NCBI GenBank assembly: GCA_946481105.1
Contig: CAMLMM010000005.1
Span: 1-54,900 of the forward strand
From: an uncultured Alphaproteobacteria bacterium
GTDB taxonomy: Bacteria; Pseudomonadota; Alphaproteobacteria; Micavibrionales; Micavibrionaceae
Length of the DNA: 54,900 nucleotides
Direction of reading: 5' to 3'
Shown here: positions 15,726 to 24,965 of the stretch, in pieces
Layout: each line of letters begins with the position of its first letter
How positions within the stretch are numbered: the stretch's first letter is position 1
The notes under the pieces: model-generated
Told to the model about the DNA's origin: nothing
Databases searched by the model: none
What the model saw: the letters and a program-made list of their open reading frames with translations, nothing else
Program-made: the position numbers and the translations under genes

Positions 15726-17354
15726 CTACCCACAGCTGCCACAACCGCCCCCACCACAGCCACTTTTGGCTTGCGGAGCTTTTTCATAGAAATCGCGTTC
15801 AAAAATGGTATTTACGCGATTATCCTTAGTACTGGCTGATTGCCCACGCGTCTGCTTTGGGCTTTCAAATATGTCGACTGCACTATTGCTGTGCGATGAA
15901 CATCCGTTTCCAAATGAGAACCCGCAGCCACCGCTTTCACCATAGGCGTCCAGCGTTTCTTCCCGATGACCTGTCGGAATAACAAAGCGATCTTCGTAAT
16001 TTGCAATCGCCATGATCTTGTACATGTCATCGACAAGGTCAGTTGTTAGCCCAACTTCATCCAGGAAGTCCGTGTCTGGATTTCCCTCAAGAAGTTTGCT
16101 GCGCATATAATGTCGCATCGCCATCATGCGTTTCAGACCAAGGCGTATAGGCGCTTCCTTACCGCCCGTCAGTAAGTTAGCCAGATATTTTACAGGTATC
16201 CGCATATCATCGAGATCCGGCATAATCCCATCCGCGCGGGTTGGAATTTTACCTTGCGTCGCAGCAGATTGTATAGGCGAGAGCGGCGGAATATACCAGA
16301 CCATCGGTAAAGTGCGATATTCAGGGTGCAGCGGAAATGCCACTTTCCAGTCAATCGCCATCTTATAAACCGGCGAATTTTGCGCTCCCTCAATCCAGTT
16401 CTCGGGAATTCCGTCTTTTCTGGCTTGCTCTATAACTTTAGGGTCATGCGGGTCCAGGAATATATCGCACATAGCCTCATAAAGATCCTCGGGGTTCTCC
16501 TTGCTGGCCGCTTCCTGAATGCGGTCTGCATCGTAAAGGATAACACCCAGATAGCGAATTCTTCCTACGCATGTTTCCGAACATACGGTTGGTTCGCCAT
16601 TTTCAATACGTGGATAACAGAAGGTACATTTTTCTGCTTTACCCGTCTTCCAGTTATAATAGATTTTCTTATAAGGGCAGCCTGATATACACATCCGCCA
16701 GCCCCGGCATTTATCCTGGTCTACCAGAACAATGCCATCTTCCTCACGTTTATAGATAGATCCAGAAGGACATGACGCCACACATGTCGGGTTGAGACAG
16801 TGTTCGCACAGGCGGGGGAGATACATCATAAATGTATTCTCGAACTCGCCATACATCTCCTTCTCGATGTCTTTAAAATTATAATCTTTTTTGCGGTGTT
16901 CGAATTCGGTCCCGAGAATCTCTTCCCAGTTTGGCCCCCACTGCACTTTCTCCATGCGTTCACCAGTTACCAGCGACCGTGGCCTGGCCGTAGGCATGGT
17001 TTTCATTTCAGGCGCTTTTTGCAGATGATCATAATCAAACGTGAACGGTTCGTAATAATCGTCTATTTCCGGCAGATTGGGGTTACCAAAGATGTTCGCC
17101 AGAATACGCCAACGGCTACCCTGATTGGGTTCAATCTGGCCATTCGCTTTACGCTTCCAGCCACCCTTCCATTTCTGCTGGTTTTCCCATTCTTTCGGAT
17201 AACCAATACCGGGTTTGGTTTCAACATTGTTGAACCAGGCATATTCAATGCCCTCTCGTGATGTCCAGACATTTTTGCATGTTACACTGCATGTATGGCA
17301 GCCGATACATTTGTCCAGATTGAGTACTTTTCCTATTTGCGCACGAACTTTCAT
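15726..17354 (-). CDS. narH: Respiratory nitrate reductase beta subunit NarH
   Basis: A 542-residue electron-transfer subunit with four iron-sulfur clusters. The first motif C16-x2-C19-x2-C22-x3-C26 is seen, with further ferredoxin-like motifs in the middle of the protein (CEHCLNPTCVASC). The motif CRGWRMCISGC has the tryptophan in place of a cysteine that marks the [3Fe-4S] site. It overlaps narG by 4 bases. The C-terminus is longer than common NarH proteins and unusual: a Gly/Cys-rich segment (GGCGFSFGNGC), then a last stretch with C533, C538 and C541 in CGGGGCGSCG. Confidence 0.96.
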   Translation of the reverse strand: MKVRAQIGKVLNLDKCIGCHTCSVTCKNVWTSREGIEYAWFNNVETKPGIGYPKEWENQQKWKGGWKRKANGQIEPNQGSRWRILANIFGNPNLPEIDDYYEPFTFDYDHLQKAPEMKTMPTARPRSLVTGERMEKVQWGPNWEEILGTEFEHRKKDYNFKDIEKEMYGEFENTFMMYLPRLCEHCLNPTCVASCPSGSIYKREEDGIVLVDQDKCRGWRMCISGCPYKKIYYNWKTGKAEKCTFCYPRIENGEPTVCSETCVGRIRYLGVILYDADRIQEAASKENPEDLYEAMCDIFLDPHDPKVIEQARKDGIPENWIEGAQNSPVYKMAIDWKVAFPLHPEYRTLPMVWYIPPLSPIQSAATQGKIPTRADGIMPDLDDMRIPVKYLANLLTGGKEAPIRLGLKRMMAMRHYMRSKLLEGNPDTDFLDEVGLTTDLVDDMYKIMAIANYEDRFVIPTGHREETLDAYGESGGCGFSFGNGCSSHSNSAVDIFESPKQTRGQSASTKDNRVNTIFERDFYEKAPQAKSGCGGGGCGSCG

Positions 17355-20300
17355 GATGCAGCTGCCTCCGCTTTTGCTGGCTGTTCCATCCAGTCCACAT
17401 TATCTACCCTGCGGACAATAACGAATTCGTCGCGGTTGGAACCGACCGTGCCGTAATAGTTAAATCCATATGCCAGTTGCGCATAGCCACCAATCATGTG
17501 TGTTGGCTTGACAGTGGCCCTGGTAACAGAGTTATGGATGCCGCCCCTGGCATTGGTAATTTTACTGCCGGGAGTATGGACCAATTTTTCCTGGGCGTGA
17601 TACATCAGCATCATACCTTCGTTCACGCGTTGCGACACAACAGCCCGGGCGACAATAGCCCCATTGGTATTAAAGACCTCAAGCCAGTCGTTATCTTTTA
17701 CACCGATCTTACGGGCGTCAACTTCACTGACCCAGACAATTGGCCCGCCACGCGATAAGGTCAGCATGTGCAAATTATCCGTATACGTGGAATGTATGCC
17801 CCATTTCTGGTGAGGTGTAATAAAGTTGAGCAGGATTGTTGGCGATTCTTTGCCATGCTTGTCCAGCATATGCTGTACGGTTCGCGTATTGATAGGCGGG
17901 CGATATGAAACCAACGCCTCACCAAAATCAATCATCCAAGGATGATCCTGATACAACTGCTGACGACCGGTCAGCGTGCGCCATGGGATCATTTCATGAA
18001 CATTTGTATACCCGGCGTTGTAGCAGACATGTTCCGACTCAATCCCGCTCCAGGTAGGTGAACTGATAATTTTACGCGGCTGCGCCTGAATATCGCGGAA
18101 ACGAATTTTCTCCTCTTCTTTAGGCAACGCCAGATGCGTATGATCACGCCCCGTAATCTTGCTTAGGGCCGCCCACGCCTTAACGGCAACTTCACCGTTG
18201 GTTTCCGGGGCCAGCGACAGAACTGTCTCACAGGCATCAATATCACTTTCGATTTTGACTCGGCCTTGTTTCTCGCCATTAAGTTTTTTAAGGAATTCGA
18301 TTTCATGATCGGTATTCCAGCCAATGCCTTTGCCACCATTCCCCAATTTTTCCAGGAGCGGGCCCAGTGTCGTGAACCTCTCATATGTTGCCGGATAGTC
18401 GCGCTCGACAACTTTCATGGCGGGCGCAGTTTTACCTGGAATTAACGGGCACTCCCCTTTCCGCCATTCTTTGACATCCGGCTGCGCAAGCTCCCCGGCG
18501 GTATCATGTTGAATTGGGTTTAAAACAATTTCTTTTACAACACCCAGATGGCCATGACAAAGTTCCGAGAATTTTTTGGCGATGCCTTTATATATCTCCC
18601 AATCGGATTTGCTTTGCCAGACCGGATCAATTGCCTTGGACAGTGGATGGATGAAAGGATGCATATCAGAGGTATTGAGATCGTTTTTCTCATACCAACT
18701 GGCCGTCGGCAGAACGATATCCGAGTAAACACAGGTTGTTGACATGCGGAAGTCAAGCGTGACGATCAGGTCCAGCTTGCCTTCAGGTGCCTTGTCATGC
18801 CATACCACATCGGCGGAACGCCCTGGTCCTTCATTCCCTAGATCTTTACCTTGGACTCCATGTTGCGTGCCCAGAAAATGCTTAAGGAAATATTCATGTC
18901 CCTTGCCGCTGGAACCAAGAATATTGGAACGCCAAACGAACATATTACGCGGCCAGTTGGCAGGATTATCGGGATCTTCGCATGACATCCTCAGATCACC
19001 CTTGGTAAGACGATCAACCACATGGGCCACTGGATCAATTCCTTTTTCCGTCGCCTGCGTTACGAGATCGATCGGATTTTCCTGCAATTGCGGGGCCGAA
19101 GGAAGCCAGCCCATGCGTTCCGAACGGATATTGCAGTCAATCAGCGATCCGGCCCATTTATTGCGATCCGCCAATGGCGACAGAATTTCATCCAGCTCAA
19201 GCGTCTCATAACGCCATTGGTCGGTATGCGCATAGAAGAAAGATGTTGAATTCTGCTGACGCGGTGGACGGTTCCAATCCAGGGCAAAAGCCAAGGGAGC
19301 CCAGCCTGTCTGCGGACGAAGTTTTTCCTGACCGACATAATGCGACCATCCCCCGCCGGATTGCCCGATACAACCACAGAATACCAGCATGTTGATACAG
19401 GCACGGTAATTCATATCCATGTGATACCAGTGGTTCATGGCAGCCCCGATGATAATCATCGATTTACCCTTGGTCATATGGGCGTTGCTGGCAAAGGCCC
19501 TGGCAACCTGAATAACTTTTTCCGCTGGGACACCGGTAATGCTTTCCTGCCATTTCGGTGTATATGGAATATTTTCGTCATAGCCAGAGGCGACATGACC
19601 ACCGCCAAGACCTTCCCGTGCGATACCATACTGGGCGCAAAGAAGGTCAAAAACGCAAGCTACCGGAACCTTCTCGCCGTTCAGATCAAGAATGCGAACA
19701 GGAATATTCCGCTCCAGAACATCTTCTCTGGCATTAGGTTGGAAATAACCTGTCTCATGTGTCTTTCCACCAAAATACGGGAATCCTACTTTTACGACCT
19801 CATCGTGAACACCGAGCAACGTTTTGCGCGGCCGGATGGTTTTTCCGCTGGCCGCATCTACTGGGGCAATATTCCATTTACCCTCTTCTCCCCAGCGAAA
19901 ACCGATGGAGCCAGTCGGCACGGTAATGTTCCCTGTGGCTTCATCAAAGCAGACGGTCTTCCATTCCGGGTTATTTTCTTCATTCAAATTGCCCTTGAAA
20001 TCCGACGCACGAACCATGCGTCCGGGCACACAGGCGCCATTACGCTGTTCCAGTTTAACAAGGAACGGCATATCCGAATATGTACGGCAATATTCATCAA
20101 AATATTCTGATGTGTTCTCCAGATGAAATTCTTTCAGGATGACATGCCCCATCGCCATACCCAGGGCGGCGTCTGTGCCTTGACGTGGATTAAGCCATAT
20201 ATCACCGAATTTTGATGCCTCGGAATAATCCGGCGTGATGGTCACAACCTGCGTTCCCTTATAACGGGCCTCAGTCATAAAATGCGCATCGGGTGTGCGG

Positions 20301-21079
20301 GTTTGCGGGACGTTTGATCCCCACATGATAATAAATCCCGAATTGTACCAGTCCGCGCTTTCCGGCACGTCGGTTTGCTCACCCCATGTTTGCGGGCTGG
20401 ATGGCGGCAAGTCGCAATACCAATCATAAAAGCTCATGCATACGCCACCCAGAAGCGACAGGTAACGCGATCCTGCCGCATAAGAAATCATGGACATCGC
20501 AGGAATGGGTGAAAATCCAATAATCCGGTCGGGACCATGCTCTTTAATGGTATGAATATTGGCTGCTGCCACAATCTCATTAGCCTCATCCCAGCCTACA
20601 CGAACAAAGCCACCACGCCCGCGCACGCCCTGATATTCTTTTCTGGCTTGCGGATTGCTTTGAATTAATTTCCAGGCTTCCACGGGCGATGAGGTTGTTT
20701 TTTTTGCTTCCCGCCACAAGGACAGAAGCTTCTTACGAATCATGGGATATTTCAGACGATTGGCCGAATAGATATACCAGCTATAGCTCGCGCCCCGGGC
20801 ACACCCACGTGGCTCGTGATTTGGCAAATCAGGGCGCGTTCTAGGATAATCGGTCTGTTGCGTTTCCCACGTGATAAGCCCATTCTTTACATATATTTTC
20901 CAGGAGCAGGAACCCGTGCAATTCACGCCATGTGTGGAACGCACGATTTTATCATGAGCCCAGCGGTTCCGGTACCCTTCTTCCCACGCCCGGTTTTCTT
21001 CGGTTGTAATGCCGTGCCCATTGGAAAATGGCTCGCGCTTCTGGGAAAAATAGCTGATTCGGTCAATAAAATAGCTCAT
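17351..21079 (-). CDS. narG: Respiratory nitrate reductase alpha subunit NarG
   Basis: A 1242-residue molybdoenzyme that reduces nitrate to nitrite on the cytoplasmic side of the membrane. The N-terminus holds the FS0 cluster motif (H-x3-C-x3-C in THGVNCTGSCSW, the His-Cys type of NarG), and the molybdenum-ligand aspartate region is YDWYCDLPP. It needs bis-MGD, which the moa/mob/moe genes in the window supply. The ribosome site TAGGAG precedes the ATG. An FNR/DNR-type box lies 52 bases upstream, so narGHJI can be transcribed independently of narK1-narK2. Length matches E. coli NarG (1247). Confidence 0.97.
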   Translation of the reverse strand: MSYFIDRISYFSQKREPFSNGHGITTEENRAWEEGYRNRWAHDKIVRSTHGVNCTGSCSWKIYVKNGLITWETQQTDYPRTRPDLPNHEPRGCARGASYSWYIYSANRLKYPMIRKKLLSLWREAKKTTSSPVEAWKLIQSNPQARKEYQGVRGRGGFVRVGWDEANEIVAAANIHTIKEHGPDRIIGFSPIPAMSMISYAAGSRYLSLLGGVCMSFYDWYCDLPPSSPQTWGEQTDVPESADWYNSGFIIMWGSNVPQTRTPDAHFMTEARYKGTQVVTITPDYSEASKFGDIWLNPRQGTDAALGMAMGHVILKEFHLENTSEYFDEYCRTYSDMPFLVKLEQRNGACVPGRMVRASDFKGNLNEENNPEWKTVCFDEATGNITVPTGSIGFRWGEEGKWNIAPVDAASGKTIRPRKTLLGVHDEVVKVGFPYFGGKTHETGYFQPNAREDVLERNIPVRILDLNGEKVPVACVFDLLCAQYGIAREGLGGGHVASGYDENIPYTPKWQESITGVPAEKVIQVARAFASNAHMTKGKSMIIIGAAMNHWYHMDMNYRACINMLVFCGCIGQSGGGWSHYVGQEKLRPQTGWAPLAFALDWNRPPRQQNSTSFFYAHTDQWRYETLELDEILSPLADRNKWAGSLIDCNIRSERMGWLPSAPQLQENPIDLVTQATEKGIDPVAHVVDRLTKGDLRMSCEDPDNPANWPRNMFVWRSNILGSSGKGHEYFLKHFLGTQHGVQGKDLGNEGPGRSADVVWHDKAPEGKLDLIVTLDFRMSTTCVYSDIVLPTASWYEKNDLNTSDMHPFIHPLSKAIDPVWQSKSDWEIYKGIAKKFSELCHGHLGVVKEIVLNPIQHDTAGELAQPDVKEWRKGECPLIPGKTAPAMKVVERDYPATYERFTTLGPLLEKLGNGGKGIGWNTDHEIEFLKKLNGEKQGRVKIESDIDACETVLSLAPETNGEVAVKAWAALSKITGRDHTHLALPKEEEKIRFRDIQAQPRKIISSPTWSGIESEHVCYNAGYTNVHEMIPWRTLTGRQQLYQDHPWMIDFGEALVSYRPPINTRTVQHMLDKHGKESPTILLNFITPHQKWGIHSTYTDNLHMLTLSRGGPIVWVSEVDARKIGVKDNDWLEVFNTNGAIVARAVVSQRVNEGMMLMYHAQEKLVHTPGSKITNARGGIHNSVTRATVKPTHMIGGYAQLAYGFNYYGTVGSNRDEFVIVRRVDNVDWMEQPAKAEAAAS

Positions 21080-21095
21080 CTTTTAAGCTCCTAAT

Positions 21096-21144
21096 ATGTC
21101 TGCATTCTGCTCATTCATGGCACCACCCCCTTGATCTGAATCAA
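21096..21144 (-). promoter_or_regulatory. FNR/DNR-type promoter of narG
   Basis: TTGAT-CTGA-ATCAA (21131-21144) lies in the gap between narK2 and narG. On the minus strand a CAGAAT (21109-21104) sits about 32 bases from the box centre, suiting a class II activated start near 21096 and a leader of about 17 bases. Confidence 0.7.
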
Positions 21145-21158
21145 GGGGATGTAATTTC

Positions 21159-22766
21159 TTACGGATTTTTATATTTTGCCCCTGGTCGCAGGTAGGCGCA
21201 CCAGTTCAAAACAAGGCAAAGGACATAAAATCCTGCGAAGCCATATAAAGCTTGTTCGGGAAATCCTTTTTCAATCTGCTCACCAAACACAATCGGTATA
21301 ATGAAGGCACCGTAAGCCGCCACCGCCGATGTCCAGCCGAGGACCGGACCGGCCTGCTGACGATCAAATACCACAGCAACCGTCCTGAATGTCGATCCAT
21401 TGCCAATGCCAGCAGCAAGAAACAAGGTCAGAATGGTCAGAAAGAACGGTGTGAAATAAATTTCCGGTGTCGCAGACGCGTAGGCAATCTGCATAAAGTG
21501 TGCAGCCCCCAATGCCCCCGCCACCATGACCACCGAGCATATTTGCGTAACCATCGCTCCACCCAGTTTATCTGCCAGCCAGCCGCCGATCGGGCGGATA
21601 ATGGCTCCGATAAATGGGCCAATCCATGCGTAAGTCAAGGCGCTTGGCGCATTCGGATTTGCCAGTGTATGCGTCAACACACCATCAGGACCCGTCACAT
21701 GCTGGAACCCGAAGATAACTTTGATAGACAAAGGCAACGCGGCCGAATAACCGATGAAAGACCCAAAAGTCATCGTATAGATAACTGTCATGATCCATGT
21801 ATGCGGATGGGAGAATATTTTATATTGCGCCCGCACCCGTTCGCTCAAGCCAGGCAGAACCGCCAAAATCCCAACTGTTGCCGCAATAACTATCGGCAAT
21901 ACAATCCACTTGCTGATGTTCAAGCCCGAACCGTTTGCGCTTTCAGGTAGGATAAGCCAAAGCCCTGCAATAGAAGTTATCAGCCCCACCAGAAGCATAA
22001 TGGATACTTTAACAAAGGAAGAAACGGGTCCTCCAATATGTGGGGATACATGCTCTGATCTGATATTGCTCAGCAGGAACCAGGAGAGAACTGTTAATGG
22101 AATAAGTATCGATGCCCAAATAAATCCCGAATTAAAAATCCATGTTTCTGCTCCGGCTGGAATTTTGCCGATTAACGTCCCGGAAGCGTTGGTCAATATC
22201 ATTGGCTCTCCACCGAACAACCCAAATGTCATGACAAACGGAATCAAAATCTGCGTGGCGGTCACACCGAAATTTCCTAAGCCTGCATTCAATCCCAAAG
22301 ACAATCCCTGCATTTTCTTGGGGAAGAAAAAACTGATATTTGACATCGATGAGGCAAAATTTCCTCCACCAAACCCGCACAGCAAAGCTAAAAGCTGGAA
22401 CACCCAAAGCGGTGTATTTATATCCTGAAGCGCAAACCCTGTCCCGACCGCTGGCGCGATCAGCAATGCCGTGGTGAAAAATAAAGTATTCCGTCCCCCT
22501 GCAATACGAATAAAGAAGGAAGATGGAATACGCAACGTGGCCCCCGCCAAACCCGCAATCGAATTCAAGGTAAACAAATCGCCTTTGCTGAAAGGAAAGC
22601 CAAGATTAAGCATCTGAACGGTGATGACGCTCCAATAAATCCAAACCGCAAATCCGCATAGCAGACAGGGGATGGACATCCATAAGGTTCGCCAGGCTAT
22701 ACTTTTGCCCGTCTCTTGCCAGAAAGTTTCGCTCTCAGGTTCCCATTTAAGAATATCTTTGGCCAT
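21159..22766 (-). CDS. narK2: Nitrate/nitrite transporter NarK2-like (MFS)
   Basis: A 535-residue major facilitator of the nitrate-nitrite porter family with about twelve transmembrane segments. Typical NNP motifs are seen: GLAGATLRIPSSFF in the region after helix 2, and two glycine-rich signature helices (CGFGGGNFASSMSNISFFFP, then AGLGNFGVT). It probably imports nitrate in exchange for nitrite, feeding NarG. It begins 10 bases after narK1 ends. It is longer than the usual ~470 residues, mainly in a loop and the middle helices. Confidence 0.92.
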   Translation of the reverse strand: MAKDILKWEPESETFWQETGKSIAWRTLWMSIPCLLCGFAVWIYWSVITVQMLNLGFPFSKGDLFTLNSIAGLAGATLRIPSSFFIRIAGGRNTLFFTTALLIAPAVGTGFALQDINTPLWVFQLLALLCGFGGGNFASSMSNISFFFPKKMQGLSLGLNAGLGNFGVTATQILIPFVMTFGLFGGEPMILTNASGTLIGKIPAGAETWIFNSGFIWASILIPLTVLSWFLLSNIRSEHVSPHIGGPVSSFVKVSIMLLVGLITSIAGLWLILPESANGSGLNISKWIVLPIVIAATVGILAVLPGLSERVRAQYKIFSHPHTWIMTVIYTMTFGSFIGYSAALPLSIKVIFGFQHVTGPDGVLTHTLANPNAPSALTYAWIGPFIGAIIRPIGGWLADKLGGAMVTQICSVVMVAGALGAAHFMQIAYASATPEIYFTPFFLTILTLFLAAGIGNGSTFRTVAVVFDRQQAGPVLGWTSAVAAYGAFIIPIVFGEQIEKGFPEQALYGFAGFYVLCLVLNWCAYLRPGAKYKNP

Positions 22767-22776
22767 AATTGTCTCC

Positions 22777-24069
22777 TTATTTCTGACTGTTCACAGGAAC
22801 TTCCCCGAGTTCCGGCAGGTATTTCGATTTTTCAAGATTGCGTTCCATAATGACGATCGTGATATGCATCCAGATCAGCGCGACAGCTACAAGAATGAAC
22901 ATCAGCATGAAGCAGCTGGTCCATATATTCAGGTAATCATTCATAATGCCGAAACATATAGGCAGAAAGAATCCGCCAAGCCCGCCGATCAGGCCGACAA
23001 TCCCGGCAACAGAACCGACATCATTGGGATAATAAACCGGAATGTGTTTGTAGATGGCCGCCTTGCCCAGCGACATAAAGAAGCCTAGGACAAATACAAT
23101 CACAGTAAAGGGAATGAAGCCCCAGCCAAAACTGAATTCAATATTTCCTTTGATGCCGTGAACGATATAATCGGTCTGCGGATAGGCTAAAAGGAAACAG
23201 CAGATGGAGCAGACAAAGAATGTCCAGTACATGACCGACCGTGCCCCATATTTGTCCGAAAGATAGCCACCAGCAGCACGGAACAGTGACCCGGCAACGG
23301 AGAAGGAAGCCGCCAGCATACCCGCCGTCCGGATATCCATACCGTACACACCCACATAATAGCGTGGCAGCCACAGGGCTAACGCCACAAATCCGCCAAA
23401 AACAAAGAAGTAATACAGGGAAAAGCGCCATACCTGCAGCTTCTTGAGCGGCTTCAATGATTCCCACATTGATTTAGGCGCAGTTTTGGCTGCCCGCTGA
23501 GCCTGGATTTGCGGCTCATCCTTGGTAAATATCCAGAACAGGGCGGCCATCACTACGAGTGCAACCGCCCAGACCTGGGCCACGGTGTGCCATCCATACG
23601 CAACCATGACAAACGGGGCAGCAAACTTGGTTACAGCCGCTCCGATATTCCCCATGCCATACACGCCCAGCGCCGTCCCCTGATGCGCCTTGTCATACCA
23701 TTTAGAAAGATAAGCTATCCCGACAACAAAACTTCCACCGGACAGACCAACCCCCAGTGCAGCGAGCAGCATCATCTCGTACGTATCAGCATAAGTCAGG
23801 CACCAAGTAAAAAGAGCCGACGACAACATAATTGTTATAAAGATAGGACGCCCGCCATATTGATCCGCCCATATCCCCAAAAAGAGCCTGATAAGTGACC
23901 CGGTCAAAATCGGCGTACCGATAAGGAGACTGAATTGCGTATCACTCAGCCCCAGATCCTGCTTAATCTGGACCCCAATAATGGCAAAAATCGTCCAGAC
24001 CGCAAAACAAACCGTAAAAGCCAGAGTGGTAAGGGAAAGTGCTGAATTCCGGTCCGTTTTTGTTATCAT
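22777..24069 (-). CDS. narK1: Nitrate transporter NarK1-like (MFS)
   Basis: A 430-residue member of the nitrate-nitrite porter family, the size of NarK1-type nitrate/proton symporters. NNP features include the signature GGSFVVGIAYLSKWYDKAHQ and, later, GLIGGLGGFFLP. The start at 24069 (MITKTDRNS) was chosen because the 42 extra residues of a longer frame do not resemble the family and run into the promoter. It is the first gene of the narK1-narK2-narGH(orf)JI-ppiC-nnrS cluster. A pair of NarK proteins allows start-up by nitrate/proton symport and then nitrate/nitrite exchange. Confidence 0.92.
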   Translation of the reverse strand: MITKTDRNSALSLTTLAFTVCFAVWTIFAIIGVQIKQDLGLSDTQFSLLIGTPILTGSLIRLFLGIWADQYGGRPIFITIMLSSALFTWCLTYADTYEMMLLAALGVGLSGGSFVVGIAYLSKWYDKAHQGTALGVYGMGNIGAAVTKFAAPFVMVAYGWHTVAQVWAVALVVMAALFWIFTKDEPQIQAQRAAKTAPKSMWESLKPLKKLQVWRFSLYYFFVFGGFVALALWLPRYYVGVYGMDIRTAGMLAASFSVAGSLFRAAGGYLSDKYGARSVMYWTFFVCSICCFLLAYPQTDYIVHGIKGNIEFSFGWGFIPFTVIVFVLGFFMSLGKAAIYKHIPVYYPNDVGSVAGIVGLIGGLGGFFLPICFGIMNDYLNIWTSCFMLMFILVAVALIWMHITIVIMERNLEKSKYLPELGEVPVNSQK

Positions 24070-24134
24070 GGGATAGATTCTGTCAATATGCTGTTCTAAA
24101 TCACAGGTGGAAAATTCTTTATTTTTCCCCCTCT

Positions 24135-24183
24135 CTTCTCTAATATCCCATGTGAGCAGGAAGTGTGACTTGATCTGAATCAA
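24135..24183 (-). promoter_or_regulatory. FNR/DNR-type promoter between narK1 and the second Crp/Fnr gene
   Basis: TTGAT-CTGA-ATCAA (24170-24183) is identical over its full length to the narG box. Toward narK1 a GATATT -10-like hexamer (24147-24142) has class II geometry with a start near 24135. Toward the regulator gene at 24222 the box centre is 45 bases from the ATG and the -10 is less clear. The rest of 24070-24221 holds nothing else recognised. Confidence 0.65.
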
Positions 24184-24221
24184 GCACAGGAACAAAGGCT
24201 TAAAACTAGGCGCGGAAACTC

Positions 24222-24965
24222 ATGATAAATCTGCCTAAAAATTTTAGCAGTACTTATAAACCACAGCTTTTTGATTCCCTTTCCGAAGCGAGTCTTCATG
24301 AACTTCTGGCCTACTCTGTCATACAGGAACATGAAGCATCGAAAATTCTGGTCCAGCAGGGTGATATGCCTGAAGGTGTCTATCTCATTCTTGAAGGCAG
24401 TGTGAAAACATTGCGGTTAAATGAGGATGGAAGCGAGGCGACTATTCGTATGCTGGGCCCGGGCGACACGTGTATGGAAGCTGTATTGTTCATGGGTGGA
24501 ACATCCCCTATATCTGTCCAGACACTTTCCCCTTGCAAACTTCTGCTAATACCTGACAGGACCATAAAGGCACAGGTCATGTCCGATTCACATTTTGCAG
24601 TGAATTTGCTCCGAATTGTTACGCGCCATTATAAAGGCGCAATACATCAGATTGATGCCATGAATATAAAATCGCCTCTACAGCGTGTGGGTTATTATCT
24701 TTTGACCAAGCACCTTGAGGCAGGCCATGACAATTTGGACTTGGTTCTCCCGTTTAAAAAACAGACCATCGCCAACTACCTTGGCATGACGCCAGAAACT
24801 TTTTCCCGTACCCTTAAACAAATGAAGGAAATGGGCATTGATGTTACTGATGACCGCATTCATATGAAAGATGCCTATACGCTCTGTCACTTTTGTGATT
24901 CAGACACGGAATCGCTATGCAATCGCCATAATCGAAAAGAATGCGGGCGTTGCCGCTTTCATTAG
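24222..24965 (+). CDS. Crp/Fnr-family regulator with a C-terminal cysteine cluster
   Basis: A 247-residue regulator: N-terminal cyclic-nucleotide-binding-like domain (GDMPEGVYLILEGSVKTLR), dimerisation helix and winged helix with recognition motif TPETFSRTLKQM. It has no N-terminal FNR cysteines. Instead, after the DNA-binding domain, a tail carries C222, C225, C233, C241 and C244 in a C-x2-C-x7-C-x7-C-x2-C arrangement. This could bind zinc or an iron-sulfur cluster and so sense oxygen, nitric oxide or iron; that is inference. It is divergent from narK1, sharing a TTGAT-N4-ATCAA box, and convergent with moeA (4-base overlap). It is a likely regulator of the nar genes. Confidence 0.88.
   Translation: MINLPKNFSSTYKPQLFDSLSEASLHELLAYSVIQEHEASKILVQQGDMPEGVYLILEGSVKTLRLNEDGSEATIRMLGPGDTCMEAVLFMGGTSPISVQTLSPCKLLLIPDRTIKAQVMSDSHFAVNLLRIVTRHYKGAIHQIDAMNIKSPLQRVGYYLLTKHLEAGHDNLDLVLPFKKQTIANYLGMTPETFSRTLKQMKEMGIDVTDDRIHMKDAYTLCHFCDSDTESLCNRHNRKECGRCRFH

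Noticed and set aside
19340..20110. 256-aa frame antisense to narG
   Set aside because: It is a shadow of the highly conserved narG reading frame, with no ribosome site and composition of an antisense frame. The same holds for long antisense frames at 21252-21950, 21790-22428 (narK2) and 16800-17261 (narH).
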